This document shows positions 51,904 to 59,844 of a stretch of 64,000 nucleotides of DNA, piece after piece. How positions within the stretch are numbered: position 1 is the first letter of the stretch; each line of letters begins with the position of its first letter. A program made the position numbers and the translations under genes. The notes below the pieces were generated by a model, which searched no databases, was not told the DNA's origin, and worked only from the letters and a program-made list of their open reading frames with translations. Origin of the DNA: JBNJGB01 sp051747385 (GTDB taxonomy: Bacteria > Myxococcota_A > UBA9042 > PHBI01 > JACKFB01); assembly GCA_051747385.1 (NCBI GenBank), contig JBNJGB010000008.1, forward strand, positions 137,493 to 201,492, in the 5' to 3' direction.

Positions 51904-52722
51904 TTGCCGGACATTCACGCCAGCGTCGTCGAGGATCGGGACCTGCTGCTGAAGACGCTGCGCGGTGATCCCGTGCGCTGCGCCTACATGCTGGGCGATC
52001 TGGACGAGGCCTACTGGGACCTGGCCACCTGGTACGGCGCGGGGGCCGGGGACGACCTGGACGCCGTGCTCATGGTCTACGACGGCCTGAGCATGCCCGT
52101 GATGATCACGTGGGGGCAGGGCGGCGCCATGGAGCGCATCGTCCAGGCCTTCCACGCCCAGCTCCCGGGGCGCGCCCTCACGCACCTGCAGCCCCACCAC
52201 GTGGCGGCCATCGACCAGTACTTCGGCACCGAGGGGCTGGTCCCCATGCTCCGGATGGGGCTCACGGAGGACGCCTTCGAGGAGGTCCTGGAGGGCCCCT
52301 GGGAGATCGAGCCGCTGAACCACCGCCACACAGGCGAGATCGTGGAGCTTCAGCGGTTCTACCCGGACAACTTCTTCGAGCCCACGCAGATCGGCTACGG
52401 CCACTACTATGGCGTCCACCAGGACGACATGCTCGTGTCGGTGGCCGGGGTCCACGTGTTCAGCCGGGAGGTCCGCGTCGGCGTGCTCGGCAACATCGTC
52501 ACGCACCCCGACTACCGGGGGCGCGGGCTGTCGACGGCCTGCACGAGCCACCTCTGCCGCAAGCTCTTCGACGAGGGCGTGGAGATCGTCGCCCTCAACG
52601 TGAAGCGCCAGAACCGATCCGCGGTGAGCGTGTACGAGAAGCTCGGCTTCCGCTATCACGACACGTACCTCGAAGGCCTCGTGGAGCAGACGCCCAGCTA
52701 CGACCAGGACGAGGCCGAGTGA
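51904..52722 (+). CDS. GNAT-family acetyltransferase with extended N-terminal domain
   Basis: 272 residues. The C-terminal ~100 are a GNAT domain (GVLGNIVTHPDYRGRGLSTACTSHLC, then VALNVKRQNRSAVSVYEKLGF). The N-terminal ~150 (RDLLLKTLRGDPVRCAYMLGDLDEAYWDLATWY) resemble the N-half of tandem-GNAT or FR47-like enzymes. TTG 51904 is chosen because CGGAG lies five bases upstream and the promoter-like sequence overlaps any earlier start; the frame is open back to 51838. Coupled to the next gene through GTGA. Confidence 0.82.
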   Translation: MPDIHASVVEDRDLLLKTLRGDPVRCAYMLGDLDEAYWDLATWYGAGAGDDLDAVLMVYDGLSMPVMITWGQGGAMERIVQAFHAQLPGRALTHLQPHHVAAIDQYFGTEGLVPMLRMGLTEDAFEEVLEGPWEIEPLNHRHTGEIVELQRFYPDNFFEPTQIGYGHYYGVHQDDMLVSVAGVHVFSREVRVGVLGNIVTHPDYRGRGLSTACTSHLCRKLFDEGVEIVALNVKRQNRSAVSVYEKLGFRYHDTYLEGLVEQTPSYDQDEAE

Positions 52723-53219
52723 GCGCGGCCCTGGCCGTGCTGGTCGCGGCGATCCTGTCGAGCCCGCCGACGGCGGAGGCGGAGGAGCACACCGTGGCCG
52801 GGCTGGTCTTCGAGGCGCCCGGCGACGCGGAGGTCGTCGACAAGGAGGAGGGCCCGCAGCACGTGCGCGTCGTGCAGGTGACGCACGGCGAGGAGGTCCT
52901 GGTCCTGGCGGCCTACGGGGGCGACGACCCGCCGCCCATCCGGCGGGCGCGAACCATCCACACCGAGGAGGTGGAGCGGATGGCGACGCGCGAGGCGGAT
53001 CGGATCGAGACCGGGAGCTTCCGGCAGCGCATCCTCGGGCGCCGGCGATCGGGGCGCGAGGTCCGCTGGACGCGCGACGGCGGCGAGGAGGTCCTGGCCC
53101 GCGTCGTCGCGGGGCGCGGGAAGGGCCACACCGTCGTGGCCACCTGGATGCACCCGCCCGACCTGGAGGCGCCCATGTCCCCCGGCCTCGTGGAGTCCCT
53201 GCGCCTCGCGGGCGACTGA
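52719..53219 (+). CDS. Secreted protein of unknown function
   Basis: 166 residues. Signal peptide (AALAVLVAAILSSPPTAEAEE) with likely cleavage after AEA. Mature part is beta-rich and charged: HTVAGLVFEAPGDAEVVD, VRVVQVTHGEEVLVLAAYGG, GREVRWTRDGGEEVLARVV. No family recognised. GTG start in GTGA overlap with the GNAT gene; convergent with the carbamoyltransferase gene. Confidence 0.6.
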   Translation: MSAALAVLVAAILSSPPTAEAEEHTVAGLVFEAPGDAEVVDKEEGPQHVRVVQVTHGEEVLVLAAYGGDDPPPIRRARTIHTEEVERMATREADRIETGSFRQRILGRRRSGREVRWTRDGGEEVLARVVAGRGKGHTVVATWMHPPDLEAPMSPGLVESLRLAGD

Positions 53220-53226
53220 GGCGGGA

Positions 53227-54927
53227 TCAGCCCCCGCCGTGATCCTTCCGCAGGAGGAACGGCCCGATGGCCAGCGCGTCCATGTCCGTCGTGTAGTAGC
53301 ACTTCAGGGCGTCCTGGACGGTGGTCACGATGGGCTCGCCCCGGATGTTGAAGCTGGTGTTCACCAGCACCGGGACGCCCGTCCGTTCCCCGAAGGCCCG
53401 GATGACGCCGTGGTAGCGCGGGTTCTGCTCGCGGCGGACCGTCTGGACCCGGGCGCCCCCGTCCACGTGCGTGACCGCCGGGAGGACGTCGCGCTTGTCC
53501 TCCCGGGTGGGCGAGACCACCAGCATGTAGGGCGCCTCGTCGCCGCGCTCGAAGAACTCGCCGGCCCGCTCGGCCAGGACCGCCGGGGCGAAGGGGCGGA
53601 ACCACTCGCGGAACTTCACGCGGGCGTTGAGGACGTCCTTCATGCCCGCGTCCCGCGGGTCGGCGAGGATGGAGCGGGCGCCGAGGGCCCTGGGGCCGAA
53701 CTCCGCGCGCTCCTGGAACCAGCCCACGATGCGCCCCTGCGCCAGGAGGTCCGCCGCCGCCTCGCCGATGTCGTCCGGGCGGGTGAAGCGACACCCGGCG
53801 ACCCGCAGGGCCTCCTCGACGGCGTCGTCGTCGTAGCCCGGGCCCAGGTAGTCGGTCGCCGGGTGGGTCACCGGGGCGTCGTCGTTCAGCACGTGGGCCA
53901 CGTAGAGGGCGGCGCCCATGCTGGTCCCCGCGTCGGAGGAGGCGGGCATGAAGTAGACGTCGTCGAAGCCGGCCTCGTAGCGGATCCGCGCGTTGGCCAC
54001 GCAGTTGAGGGTGACGCCCCCGGCCATGCAGAGGCGCCGCTCCCCGGTGCGCTCCCGGGTCCGGCGGGCCAGGTGGAGCAGGACGTCCTCCGTCACCGCC
54101 TGCATGGAGGCGGCGATGTCCATGTGCCGCTGCGTGATCTCGCTCTCGGGCGCCCGCTCGGGCCCCAGCAGGGCCGTGAGCTTGTCGGAGTAGCGCCGTC
54201 GCCGGTGGAGGAAGTACGAGAAGTACGACAGGTCCAGCTCGAACCCGTCGTCCGTGAGGGTCACCATCCGCCGGATGGCGTCGTAGAACGTCGGCGCCCC
54301 GTAGGAGGCGAGCCCCATCACCTTGCCCTCGCCGTTGTTCGGCCGGAAGCCCAGGTACTGGGTGAAGGCGGCGTAGAACGCCCCAATCGAGTGGGGGAAC
54401 TCGAGGACGTCGAGCGTCTCCAGGGTCGTGCCCCGGGCGCGTCCTACGTGCGTGGACATGCGCTCGCCGTAGCCGTCGACGGTGAGGACGGCGGCGGAGT
54501 CGAAGTTCGAGCGGAAGAACGCCGCCGCGGCGTGGCACTCGTGGTGCGTGAGGAAGTGGATCCGAAGCGGGTGGCCGTCCTCCAGCCAGAGGGTCTGGTC
54601 GACCCGCTTCACGCCGATCCCGTCGAAGTGCCGCATCAGGTGGACCGGGACGGCGTAGAGGTACTCGAGGTGATCCCGGGGGACGGCGGTGAGGCGCCGG
54701 TTGGAGGGCTCCGCGTGAATGCCCGGGTTCCAGAAGAAGCCCACGGCGTCCACGTCGCGCAGGGTCAGCCCGGCCCGGTCGAGGCACCACCGGACGGCGC
54801 GGGTCGGGAAGGAGGCGTCGTGCTTGATGCGCGACAGGCGCTCCTCCTGGACCGCGGCGACGACCTCGCCGTCCACGACCAGGGACGCGGCCGCGTCGTT
54901 CGAGAAGTTGATCCCCAGGACCCTCAT
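53227..54927 (-). CDS. NodU/CmcH-type carbamoyltransferase
   Basis: 566 residues. N-terminal Kae1-like domain: GINFSNDAAASLVVDGEVVAAVQEERLSR, THHECHAAAAFF, LTVDGYGE; C-terminal domain: AGGVTLNCVANARI, GWFQERAEFGPRALGARSILADPR, PVLVNTSFNIRGEPIV. Transfers carbamoyl groups (from carbamoyl phosphate, via carbamoyladenylate) onto O-linked acceptors in sugar or antibiotic decoration. The start ATG at 54927 lies in a 10-bp target duplication. The original GGAGGT ribosome-binding site is now 242 bases upstream, beyond MITE-B copy 1. Translation probably relies on coupling from the leader that ends in ATGA. Same strand as mtnC and the TMTC gene, likely one operon. Confidence 0.92.
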   Translation of the reverse strand: MRVLGINFSNDAAASLVVDGEVVAAVQEERLSRIKHDASFPTRAVRWCLDRAGLTLRDVDAVGFFWNPGIHAEPSNRRLTAVPRDHLEYLYAVPVHLMRHFDGIGVKRVDQTLWLEDGHPLRIHFLTHHECHAAAAFFRSNFDSAAVLTVDGYGERMSTHVGRARGTTLETLDVLEFPHSIGAFYAAFTQYLGFRPNNGEGKVMGLASYGAPTFYDAIRRMVTLTDDGFELDLSYFSYFLHRRRRYSDKLTALLGPERAPESEITQRHMDIAASMQAVTEDVLLHLARRTRERTGERRLCMAGGVTLNCVANARIRYEAGFDDVYFMPASSDAGTSMGAALYVAHVLNDDAPVTHPATDYLGPGYDDDAVEEALRVAGCRFTRPDDIGEAAADLLAQGRIVGWFQERAEFGPRALGARSILADPRDAGMKDVLNARVKFREWFRPFAPAVLAERAGEFFERGDEAPYMLVVSPTREDKRDVLPAVTHVDGGARVQTVRREQNPRYHGVIRAFGERTGVPVLVNTSFNIRGEPIVTTVQDALKCYYTTDMDALAIGPFLLRKDHGGG

Positions 54928-55169
54928 CGCCTGACCGTCCTACGCATCTCGGGATGCCGCGGCCTCGGGGACAGCCGCGCGCCAGGCCGCCAAGCCGCCA
55001 AGACCCAAGGGCCAGCGAACCGCTTGCACACCGGCCCGGCTGAGACTGTGGGAACACCGGCAGGCCAGCAGCGAGCACATCGGGCCGAAGCACGCCGTTT
55101 CCCTTTGCGTCTTCGCGTCTTTGCGCGAGCCCTTCGTCTCGCGACGTGGGACGAACTGTGAGCCCTCAT
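54924..55169 (-). CDS. MITE-derived leader reading frame coupled to the carbamoyltransferase
   Basis: 81 codons. Starts at the displaced original start (GGAGGT-GCG-ATG on the reverse strand at 55169), runs through the whole MITE-B copy without a stop, and ends TGA at 54924, overlapping the true gene start as ATGA. The product (RARAKTRRRKGKRRAS and so on) is Arg-rich and probably non-functional; the act of translating it would deliver ribosomes to the gene. An insertion by-product, not an ancestral gene. Confidence 0.6.
   Translation of the reverse strand: MRAHSSSHVARRRARAKTRRRKGKRRASARCARCWPAGVPTVSAGPVCKRFAGPWVLAAWRPGARLSPRPRHPEMRRTVRR
54931..55162 (+). mobile_element. MITE-B copy 1 (232 bp)
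   Basis: Similar over its full length to the reverse complement of 58023-58246. Flanked by perfect 10-bp direct repeats CCCTCATCGC (54921-54930, 55163-55172). Inner arms AAGCCGCCAAGACCCAAGG and CCTTTGCGTCTTCGCGTC are partly complementary. The duplication contains the carbamoyltransferase start codon. Confidence 0.88.
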
Positions 55170-55191
55170 CGCACCTCCGTGCGCCCCCCGC

Positions 55192-55962
55192 TCAGTGGCG
55201 CAGGGCCTCCGCCAGCGTCACGAGGTTGAAGACCTCGGGGAAGTCGTGCTCGGGGAGGTGCGGGTTGCCGGGGCGGACCGAGACGACGACGCCGAGCCCC
55301 GCCTCGCGGGCGGCGCGCGCCTCGTCGAGGTCGTCGGTCACGAAGACCAGCGCCTCGGGCTCCACTTGGACCTGCGCCGCGATGGCCCGGTAGCTGTCCG
55401 ACTCCTTCTTCGGGCCCGTGGTCGTGTCGAAGTAGCCGCTGATGAAATGCGTCAGGTCCCCGGCGTCCGACGCCCCGAACAACAGCCGCTGGGCCTCCAC
55501 GCTGCCCGAGGAGTAGATGTAGACGGGGATCCCGCGGTACTCCCACTCGGCGAGGGCGTCCGGGACGTCGGTGTAGACGTGGCCCCGGATCTCGCCGCTC
55601 CGATAGCCGTGGCGCCAGATGTGGCCCTGGAGCGTCTTGAGCGCCGTGGTCTTGCGATCCCGCTCCATCTGCCAGTGGACGTTGGCCACGGCGGCGTCGC
55701 GGACCGCCTCGTCGCCGGCGTCGCCTTCCGGGATGGGCACCACGCCCTCGACGCCGGCCTCCACGTCGCGACGGGCCTGGTCGCGGAGCATCCGGACGTC
55801 GTCCCGGACGCCGGGCTCGTCCCAGTGGTCGCAGAGGTAGTGCGACACGGCGTCCCGCGCGAACGGGAACAGGGTGTCGTAGACGAAGGAGATGGAGGTC
55901 GTGGTCCCCTCGATGTCGAGGAGCACGGCGCGATAGCGAGCGGGCAGGTCGGGGCGCTTCAT
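55192..55962 (-). CDS. mtnC: Acireductone synthase (enolase-phosphatase E1)
   Basis: 256 residues, HAD superfamily. LLDIEGTTTSISFVYDTLFPFA holds the nucleophile region and matches MtnC specifically. IPVYIYSSGSVEAQ is HAD motif 2. GPKKESDSYRAIAAQ gives the motif 3 Lys, and FVTDDLDEARAAREAG motif 4. It converts the phosphorylated diketone of the methionine salvage pathway to acireductone. No other mtn gene is near. ATG at 55962 overlaps the TMTC stop as ATGA; 22 bases separate its stop from the leader start. Confidence 0.93.
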   Translation of the reverse strand: MKRPDLPARYRAVLLDIEGTTTSISFVYDTLFPFARDAVSHYLCDHWDEPGVRDDVRMLRDQARRDVEAGVEGVVPIPEGDAGDEAVRDAAVANVHWQMERDRKTTALKTLQGHIWRHGYRSGEIRGHVYTDVPDALAEWEYRGIPVYIYSSGSVEAQRLLFGASDAGDLTHFISGYFDTTTGPKKESDSYRAIAAQVQVEPEALVFVTDDLDEARAAREAGLGVVVSVRPGNPHLPEHDFPEVFNLVTLAEALRH

Positions 55963-57434
55963 GGACGTCCTCGGCGATCCGTCGGCGGCGCCATCGTGTC
56001 ATCGCCCGGGGCCTCCGGCAAGCGGGCTCCCCGGCGGCGGAGGCGGGCGGCGTCCTCTCCCCGGCCCAGCCTGTCGTAGATGCGGAGGGCCTCGTCGAGG
56101 CGCCCCTCCTCCTCGTGGAGGCGCGCCAGGCCGTACCAGGCGTTGAACGAGCGGGGCCAGTCCCGGACGTAGGCCTCCAGGATGGTGCGATCGGTGCGCC
56201 AGTCGGCGTTCCGCGCCACGGTCAGCCCGGCGTACAGGGCCAGGACCAGCGCGAACGGGGCGAGCGCCGCCACCGGCCGACGGACGGCGCGGGCGAGGGA
56301 CGCGACGCCCAACCCGGCGAGGAGGAGGGGGCCGGCGGAGGCGAGGTACAGGAAGCGCTCCCCGGCCGCCACGATGATGGGGACCACGTGGCTCACGGGG
56401 ACCAGCACGAGGGGGAAGAAGGCGAGCAGGAAGGCCAGGCGGGGGCGGCGACGCCAGGTGAACGCCACGCCCGCGAAGAGGGCCAGCAGCAGGAGCAGGC
56501 CGACCAGGGGCCGGGGCGCCAGGAGGGACGTCTCCGGCGGGATGGCAGACCAGTCGTAGAAGGGGTTCAGGGGCCAGGGGGCCACCAGCAGCCGCGCGTA
56601 GAGGGTGAAGACGCCCAGCATGGACCACGCCACGGTGCTGCCCGGCTGATCCCTGAAGAACGTGTACTCCGAGGGCTCCAGGAGGGTGGCGCGGACGGCC
56701 ATGTAGCCCAAGAGGACGAGCGCGGACGGCAGCAGGCGCAGGGCCACGCGGGGGAGGCCGCGGAGCCCCGGCCTGCGGAGGAGCAGGTCCAGGAGGAGCA
56801 GGGCGGCGGGCAGGGTGGCGGCCATCTCCTTGGAGCCCAGGCCCAGGGCGTACAGGAGAGGCACCCAGAGCGCGGCGGTGCGGAGCTCGGCGCCGGGGGA
56901 TCGCCCGCGCTCGGGGCCCAGCCATGCGACCAGCGCGGCGGCGTAGAACAGGCCGGCGAGGAGATCGGTGCGATACGTGACGACGTCCACGGCCTCGGTG
57001 TGCACCGGGTGGACGGCGAAGAGCAGGGCGCCCAGCACGACGCCGAGCCTGCGCGGCCCGGGCCTCGGGAACAGGCGCCAGCCGAGCAGGAGCACCAGCA
57101 GGCTGGCCACGGCGTGGATCCACACGTTGGTGGCGTGGAAGGCGGCCGGCTCGAGGCCGAACAGCGCGTGGTCCACGGCGTAGGAGGTGAGCGCGACGGG
57201 GCGCCAGTAGTTCGTGTTCAGGCCGCGAGAGTGGGGATCGTCGCTGCGGGCGCCCCAGGCCTCGACGAAGAGGTCGGGGACGTTCCCGAGGTCGCGGATC
57301 GCCTGGTTGTCGACGACGTTGTAGGCGTCGTCCCAGACGAACTCGTGGGTGACGGTCCCGGCGAACACGGCCACGGCCGCGCCCGCCACCAGGAGCGCAG
57401 CCCACCGGAACCGGACGTGCTCCAGGGCCTCCAT
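55959..57434 (-). CDS. TMTC/DUF1736-like multispanning protein (glycosyltransferase-C type)
   Basis: 491 residues with about ten hydrophobic segments. The segment HEFVWDDAYNVVDNQAIRD near the N-terminus, YWRPVALTSYAVDHALFG, VHPVHTEAVDVVTYRTDLLAG and HVVPIIVAAGERFLYLAS are typical of TMTC O-mannosyltransferase-like proteins. The C-terminal ~60 residues contain one or two TPR-like helices (AWYGLARLHEEEGRLDEALRIYDRLG) before a disordered end. Probably modifies envelope proteins or glycans. Starts the operon with mtnC and carbamoyltransferase. Confidence 0.83.
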   Translation of the reverse strand: MEALEHVRFRWAALLVAGAAVAVFAGTVTHEFVWDDAYNVVDNQAIRDLGNVPDLFVEAWGARSDDPHSRGLNTNYWRPVALTSYAVDHALFGLEPAAFHATNVWIHAVASLLVLLLGWRLFPRPGPRRLGVVLGALLFAVHPVHTEAVDVVTYRTDLLAGLFYAAALVAWLGPERGRSPGAELRTAALWVPLLYALGLGSKEMAATLPAALLLLDLLLRRPGLRGLPRVALRLLPSALVLLGYMAVRATLLEPSEYTFFRDQPGSTVAWSMLGVFTLYARLLVAPWPLNPFYDWSAIPPETSLLAPRPLVGLLLLLALFAGVAFTWRRRPRLAFLLAFFPLVLVPVSHVVPIIVAAGERFLYLASAGPLLLAGLGVASLARAVRRPVAALAPFALVLALYAGLTVARNADWRTDRTILEAYVRDWPRSFNAWYGLARLHEEEGRLDEALRIYDRLGRGEDAARLRRRGARLPEAPGDDTMAPPTDRRGRP

Positions 57435-57517
57435 CGCCGGCAGGATGCCGCAACCCTCGAACCCGGTCGAGCGAAGCCCCGTTGCAGGCCGAGACCTTCC
57501 CGGCCATGGTGGGGACC

Positions 57518-57964
57518 ATGAGCGTGCCGCCCTCGCCGCGTCGCCTCGGCCTCGCCGTCCCGGCCCTCGCCCTCGTCCTGCTCGGCGTGCCGCTGGCGCG
57601 GGCCGAGGTGGAGACCGGGCTCCTGTGGGAGCGCGCCGGCTACGGAGAGCCGGTCCGGGTCACCGCGCGGAAGGCCGGGCCCGACCTGGAGCGTGCCCAG
57701 GAGGAGGTGCAGGCCATCGCCGACCGCCTCGACGCCCTCCGGACGATCCGGCCGCACGTGGTGTGGCGCCGCATCGCCTGGGAGGACGACACCGTCCGCG
57801 TCCTCGCCTTAGCCGAGTCGGCCCTGTACGCCAACCTGGCCATGGCCGCGCTCCGCCCCCTCTATCCGGACCGGAGCACCGCAGGCTCCGGCGCACGCCC
57901 CATCGAAGGCGCCGGGGGACGCCTGAAGTGGCAGGCGAAGATCCTGGTCCACGCCCCGCGCTGA
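57518..57964 (+). CDS. Secreted protein of unknown function
   Basis: 148 residues. Signal peptide (LAVPALALVLLGVPLARAE, cleavage near ARA). Mature part mixed helix/strand (GPDLERAQEEVQAIADRLDALRTI, then DDTVRVLALAESALYANLAMAAL). No family recognised. ATG 57518 chosen, with GGGG three bases upstream; in-frame starts at 57506 and 57482 are possible. Divergent from the TMTC gene. Confidence 0.6.
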   Translation: MSVPPSPRRLGLAVPALALVLLGVPLARAEVETGLLWERAGYGEPVRVTARKAGPDLERAQEEVQAIADRLDALRTIRPHVVWRRIAWEDDTVRVLALAESALYANLAMAALRPLYPDRSTAGSGARPIEGAGGRLKWQAKILVHAPR

Positions 57965-58022
57965 GCCCGACGAGGAGTGGGGTAGCGCCGCCGGCGCCCC
58001 CGAGCCCGAGCGGCGGGGACGC

Positions 58023-58246
58023 CTCACAGCTCGTCCCATGTCGAAAGACGAGAGGCTCGCGCAAAGACGCGAAGACGCAAAGGAAAACGGCATGCCTCGA
58101 CCCGGTCTGCTCGCTGTTGGCGTGCCGGTCACCCCAGAGTCTCAGCCGAACCTGTGTGCGAGCGAGTCGCTGCCCTTTGCGTCTTGGCGGCTTGGCGCGC
58201 GATCCTCCGCGAGACCGCGGCCCCCCGAGATGTGCAGGACGGTGTG
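58023..58246 (-). mobile_element. MITE-B copy 2 (224 bp)
   Basis: Inverted relative to copy 1. Perfect 10-bp direct repeats GCGGGGACGC at 58013-58022 and 58247-58256 (one more G also matches, 11 bp). Carries the same arm CTTTGCGTCTTGGCGGCTTGG. The two inverted copies enclose a 2.86-kb segment (mtnC, TMTC, 57518 gene) and could recombine to invert it. Confidence 0.88.
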
Positions 58247-58261
58247 GCGGGGACGCCGAGG

Positions 58262-59785
58262 CTACTCGAAGCCGGGCGTGCCCCGGTTCTCGGTGTCGCC
58301 CCAGCGGTAGGTCGCCTTGTGCCAGGAGTCGACCTTCGTGCCATCGCTGTCGGGGGAGACCCGCTCCATGCTGTGGCCCACGAAGAGGTTCTGATCCGGG
58401 TCGAAGGCGGAGTAGCGCATCTGGTCCACGAGGGTGTCCGAGGCGTCGTACAGGAGCACGGCGCCGATGGTGTTCGGCAGGTGGTAGGTGCTGCTCCAGA
58501 CGAGGTCCACCGGGACGCCGCCGTTGAGGGACTCGTTGTCCTGGTCGCCGACCACCAGGAAGCCGCCGGGCTCGATCACCAGCCCGTCACCCGCGAGAGG
58601 CTGCTCCTGCACGGCGCAGTCGCGGAGGGTCCAGCCGTTCAGGTCGACGGGCTCCGGGCCGGGGTTGTGGAGCTCGATCCACTCCTGGGCGGTGTCCTCC
58701 CCGTAGGGGTCGGCCATCACCTCGCTGACGATGACCCGCCGGCTGACCGCGGCCGTGGCCGGCTCGATGCACTCGCCCTCGATGCACTTGGAGATGGCGC
58801 CCTGGCCGCCGGCGATCACGACGTCGAGGTCGCTCTCGTCGCGGGGCTCCAGCTTGAAGTTCCCGAAGCCGTAGTGGAGCGGCCCGGTGATGGACGCGAA
58901 CTCGTCGCCCAGGTGCGGATCCCAGGCGTAGCCCTTGTCGTCGACGCGCAGCCCGCCGGTCACCGTGAACTCGCCGAAGTCGTGGGGGCAGTCGGGCTTG
59001 GTGTGGATGGTCTCGACGTCCTCCACCCGCACGAGGACACCCTCGTACATCTCCGCCAGGGCGCCGCCGGTCGCGAGCCACTCGGGGTGCTCCGCCACGA
59101 ACGGGGCGGGGAGATCCTGCTGGCCGTGGACCTCCCAGTCCTCGAGGTACAGCTGGGTGTTGTCGAAGAACTCGGAGTAGCTCCCCGTGACGTCGACGAG
59201 ATCACCCCGGACCAGCTCGGTGCCGATGCCGTGGGTGAAGACGGCGAGGCCGCTGTACGGCCCTCCGGTCGGCTCCTGGACGAACAGGGTGTCCCCGTAC
59301 ACGGCCGTGACGACCACGCCGCGGATGGTCAGGTCGACGCCGGCGTTGCCGACGGGCTCCGGGCTGATGTGGTCCGGGCAGTCCGGGTTCTGCAGGTCGT
59401 AGATGTTCCGGTCGCCGCCGGGCTCGGAGCAGTGGCCGAACGAGGCGGTCACGTCCGGATCGGGCACCGAGTCGACCTCGTCGATCGCGTCCGGCGCGTC
59501 GTCCCCTCCGTCGGGGATCGCGTCGGGACCGGCGTCGGCCACCCCGGCCGCGTCGTCTTCGCCGGCGTCCGTCGTCGCGTCCGACTCGGCGTCGGGCGCC
59601 GGGGCGTCCGCGAGGGTGTCCTCCAGCGCGTCGCCCGCCGCGACGTCCTGGCCCGACACGTCCCCGGAGGCGTCCGCGTCACCGCCTCCCGGCGACGGCA
59701 CATAGCCCCCGCCGCTCGAGTCGCTGCACGCCGCCATCGCCAGGGCCACCAGGGCCGCGAGCCACCACCGTCGCCTGCGTTCCAT
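58262..59785 (-). CDS. Lamin-tail-domain lipoprotein with Asp-rich linker
   Basis: 507 residues. Lipobox AMAAC. A long Asp/Ala/Gly-rich linker (about 25-115) typical of myxobacterial surface proteins. Two modules follow: an OB-fold-like region (LTIRGVVVTAVYGDTLFVQEPTGGPYSGLAVFT, GDLVDVTGSYSEFFDNTQL, about 150-290) often beside lamin tails in nuclease-type proteins, and a lamin-tail domain (VIVSEVMADPYGEDTAQEWIELHNPGPEPVDLNGW, about 360-480). ATG 59785 with GGAGG five bases upstream is preferred over GTG 59797. Promoter at 59815-59844. Confidence 0.8.
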   Translation of the reverse strand: MERRRRWWLAALVALAMAACSDSSGGGYVPSPGGGDADASGDVSGQDVAAGDALEDTLADAPAPDAESDATTDAGEDDAAGVADAGPDAIPDGGDDAPDAIDEVDSVPDPDVTASFGHCSEPGGDRNIYDLQNPDCPDHISPEPVGNAGVDLTIRGVVVTAVYGDTLFVQEPTGGPYSGLAVFTHGIGTELVRGDLVDVTGSYSEFFDNTQLYLEDWEVHGQQDLPAPFVAEHPEWLATGGALAEMYEGVLVRVEDVETIHTKPDCPHDFGEFTVTGGLRVDDKGYAWDPHLGDEFASITGPLHYGFGNFKLEPRDESDLDVVIAGGQGAISKCIEGECIEPATAAVSRRVIVSEVMADPYGEDTAQEWIELHNPGPEPVDLNGWTLRDCAVQEQPLAGDGLVIEPGGFLVVGDQDNESLNGGVPVDLVWSSTYHLPNTIGAVLLYDASDTLVDQMRYSAFDPDQNLFVGHSMERVSPDSDGTKVDSWHKATYRWGDTENRGTPGFE

Positions 59786-59814
59786 CGCCGCCTCCACGGG
59801 GCCAAACCGGCAGG

Positions 59815-59844
59815 ACGCTAGTCAGGCGATGGACCCGTGGTCAA
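59815..59844 (-). promoter_or_regulatory. Promoter, TTGACC-N18-TAGCGT (reverse strand), -35 inside a MITE target duplication
   Basis: Reverse strand: TTGACC (59844-59839) and TAGCGT (59820-59815), spacer 18. The -35 belongs to the 10-bp duplicated target of MITE-A copy 4, so insertion copied it. The -10 is weak (3 of 6). Confidence 0.35.
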
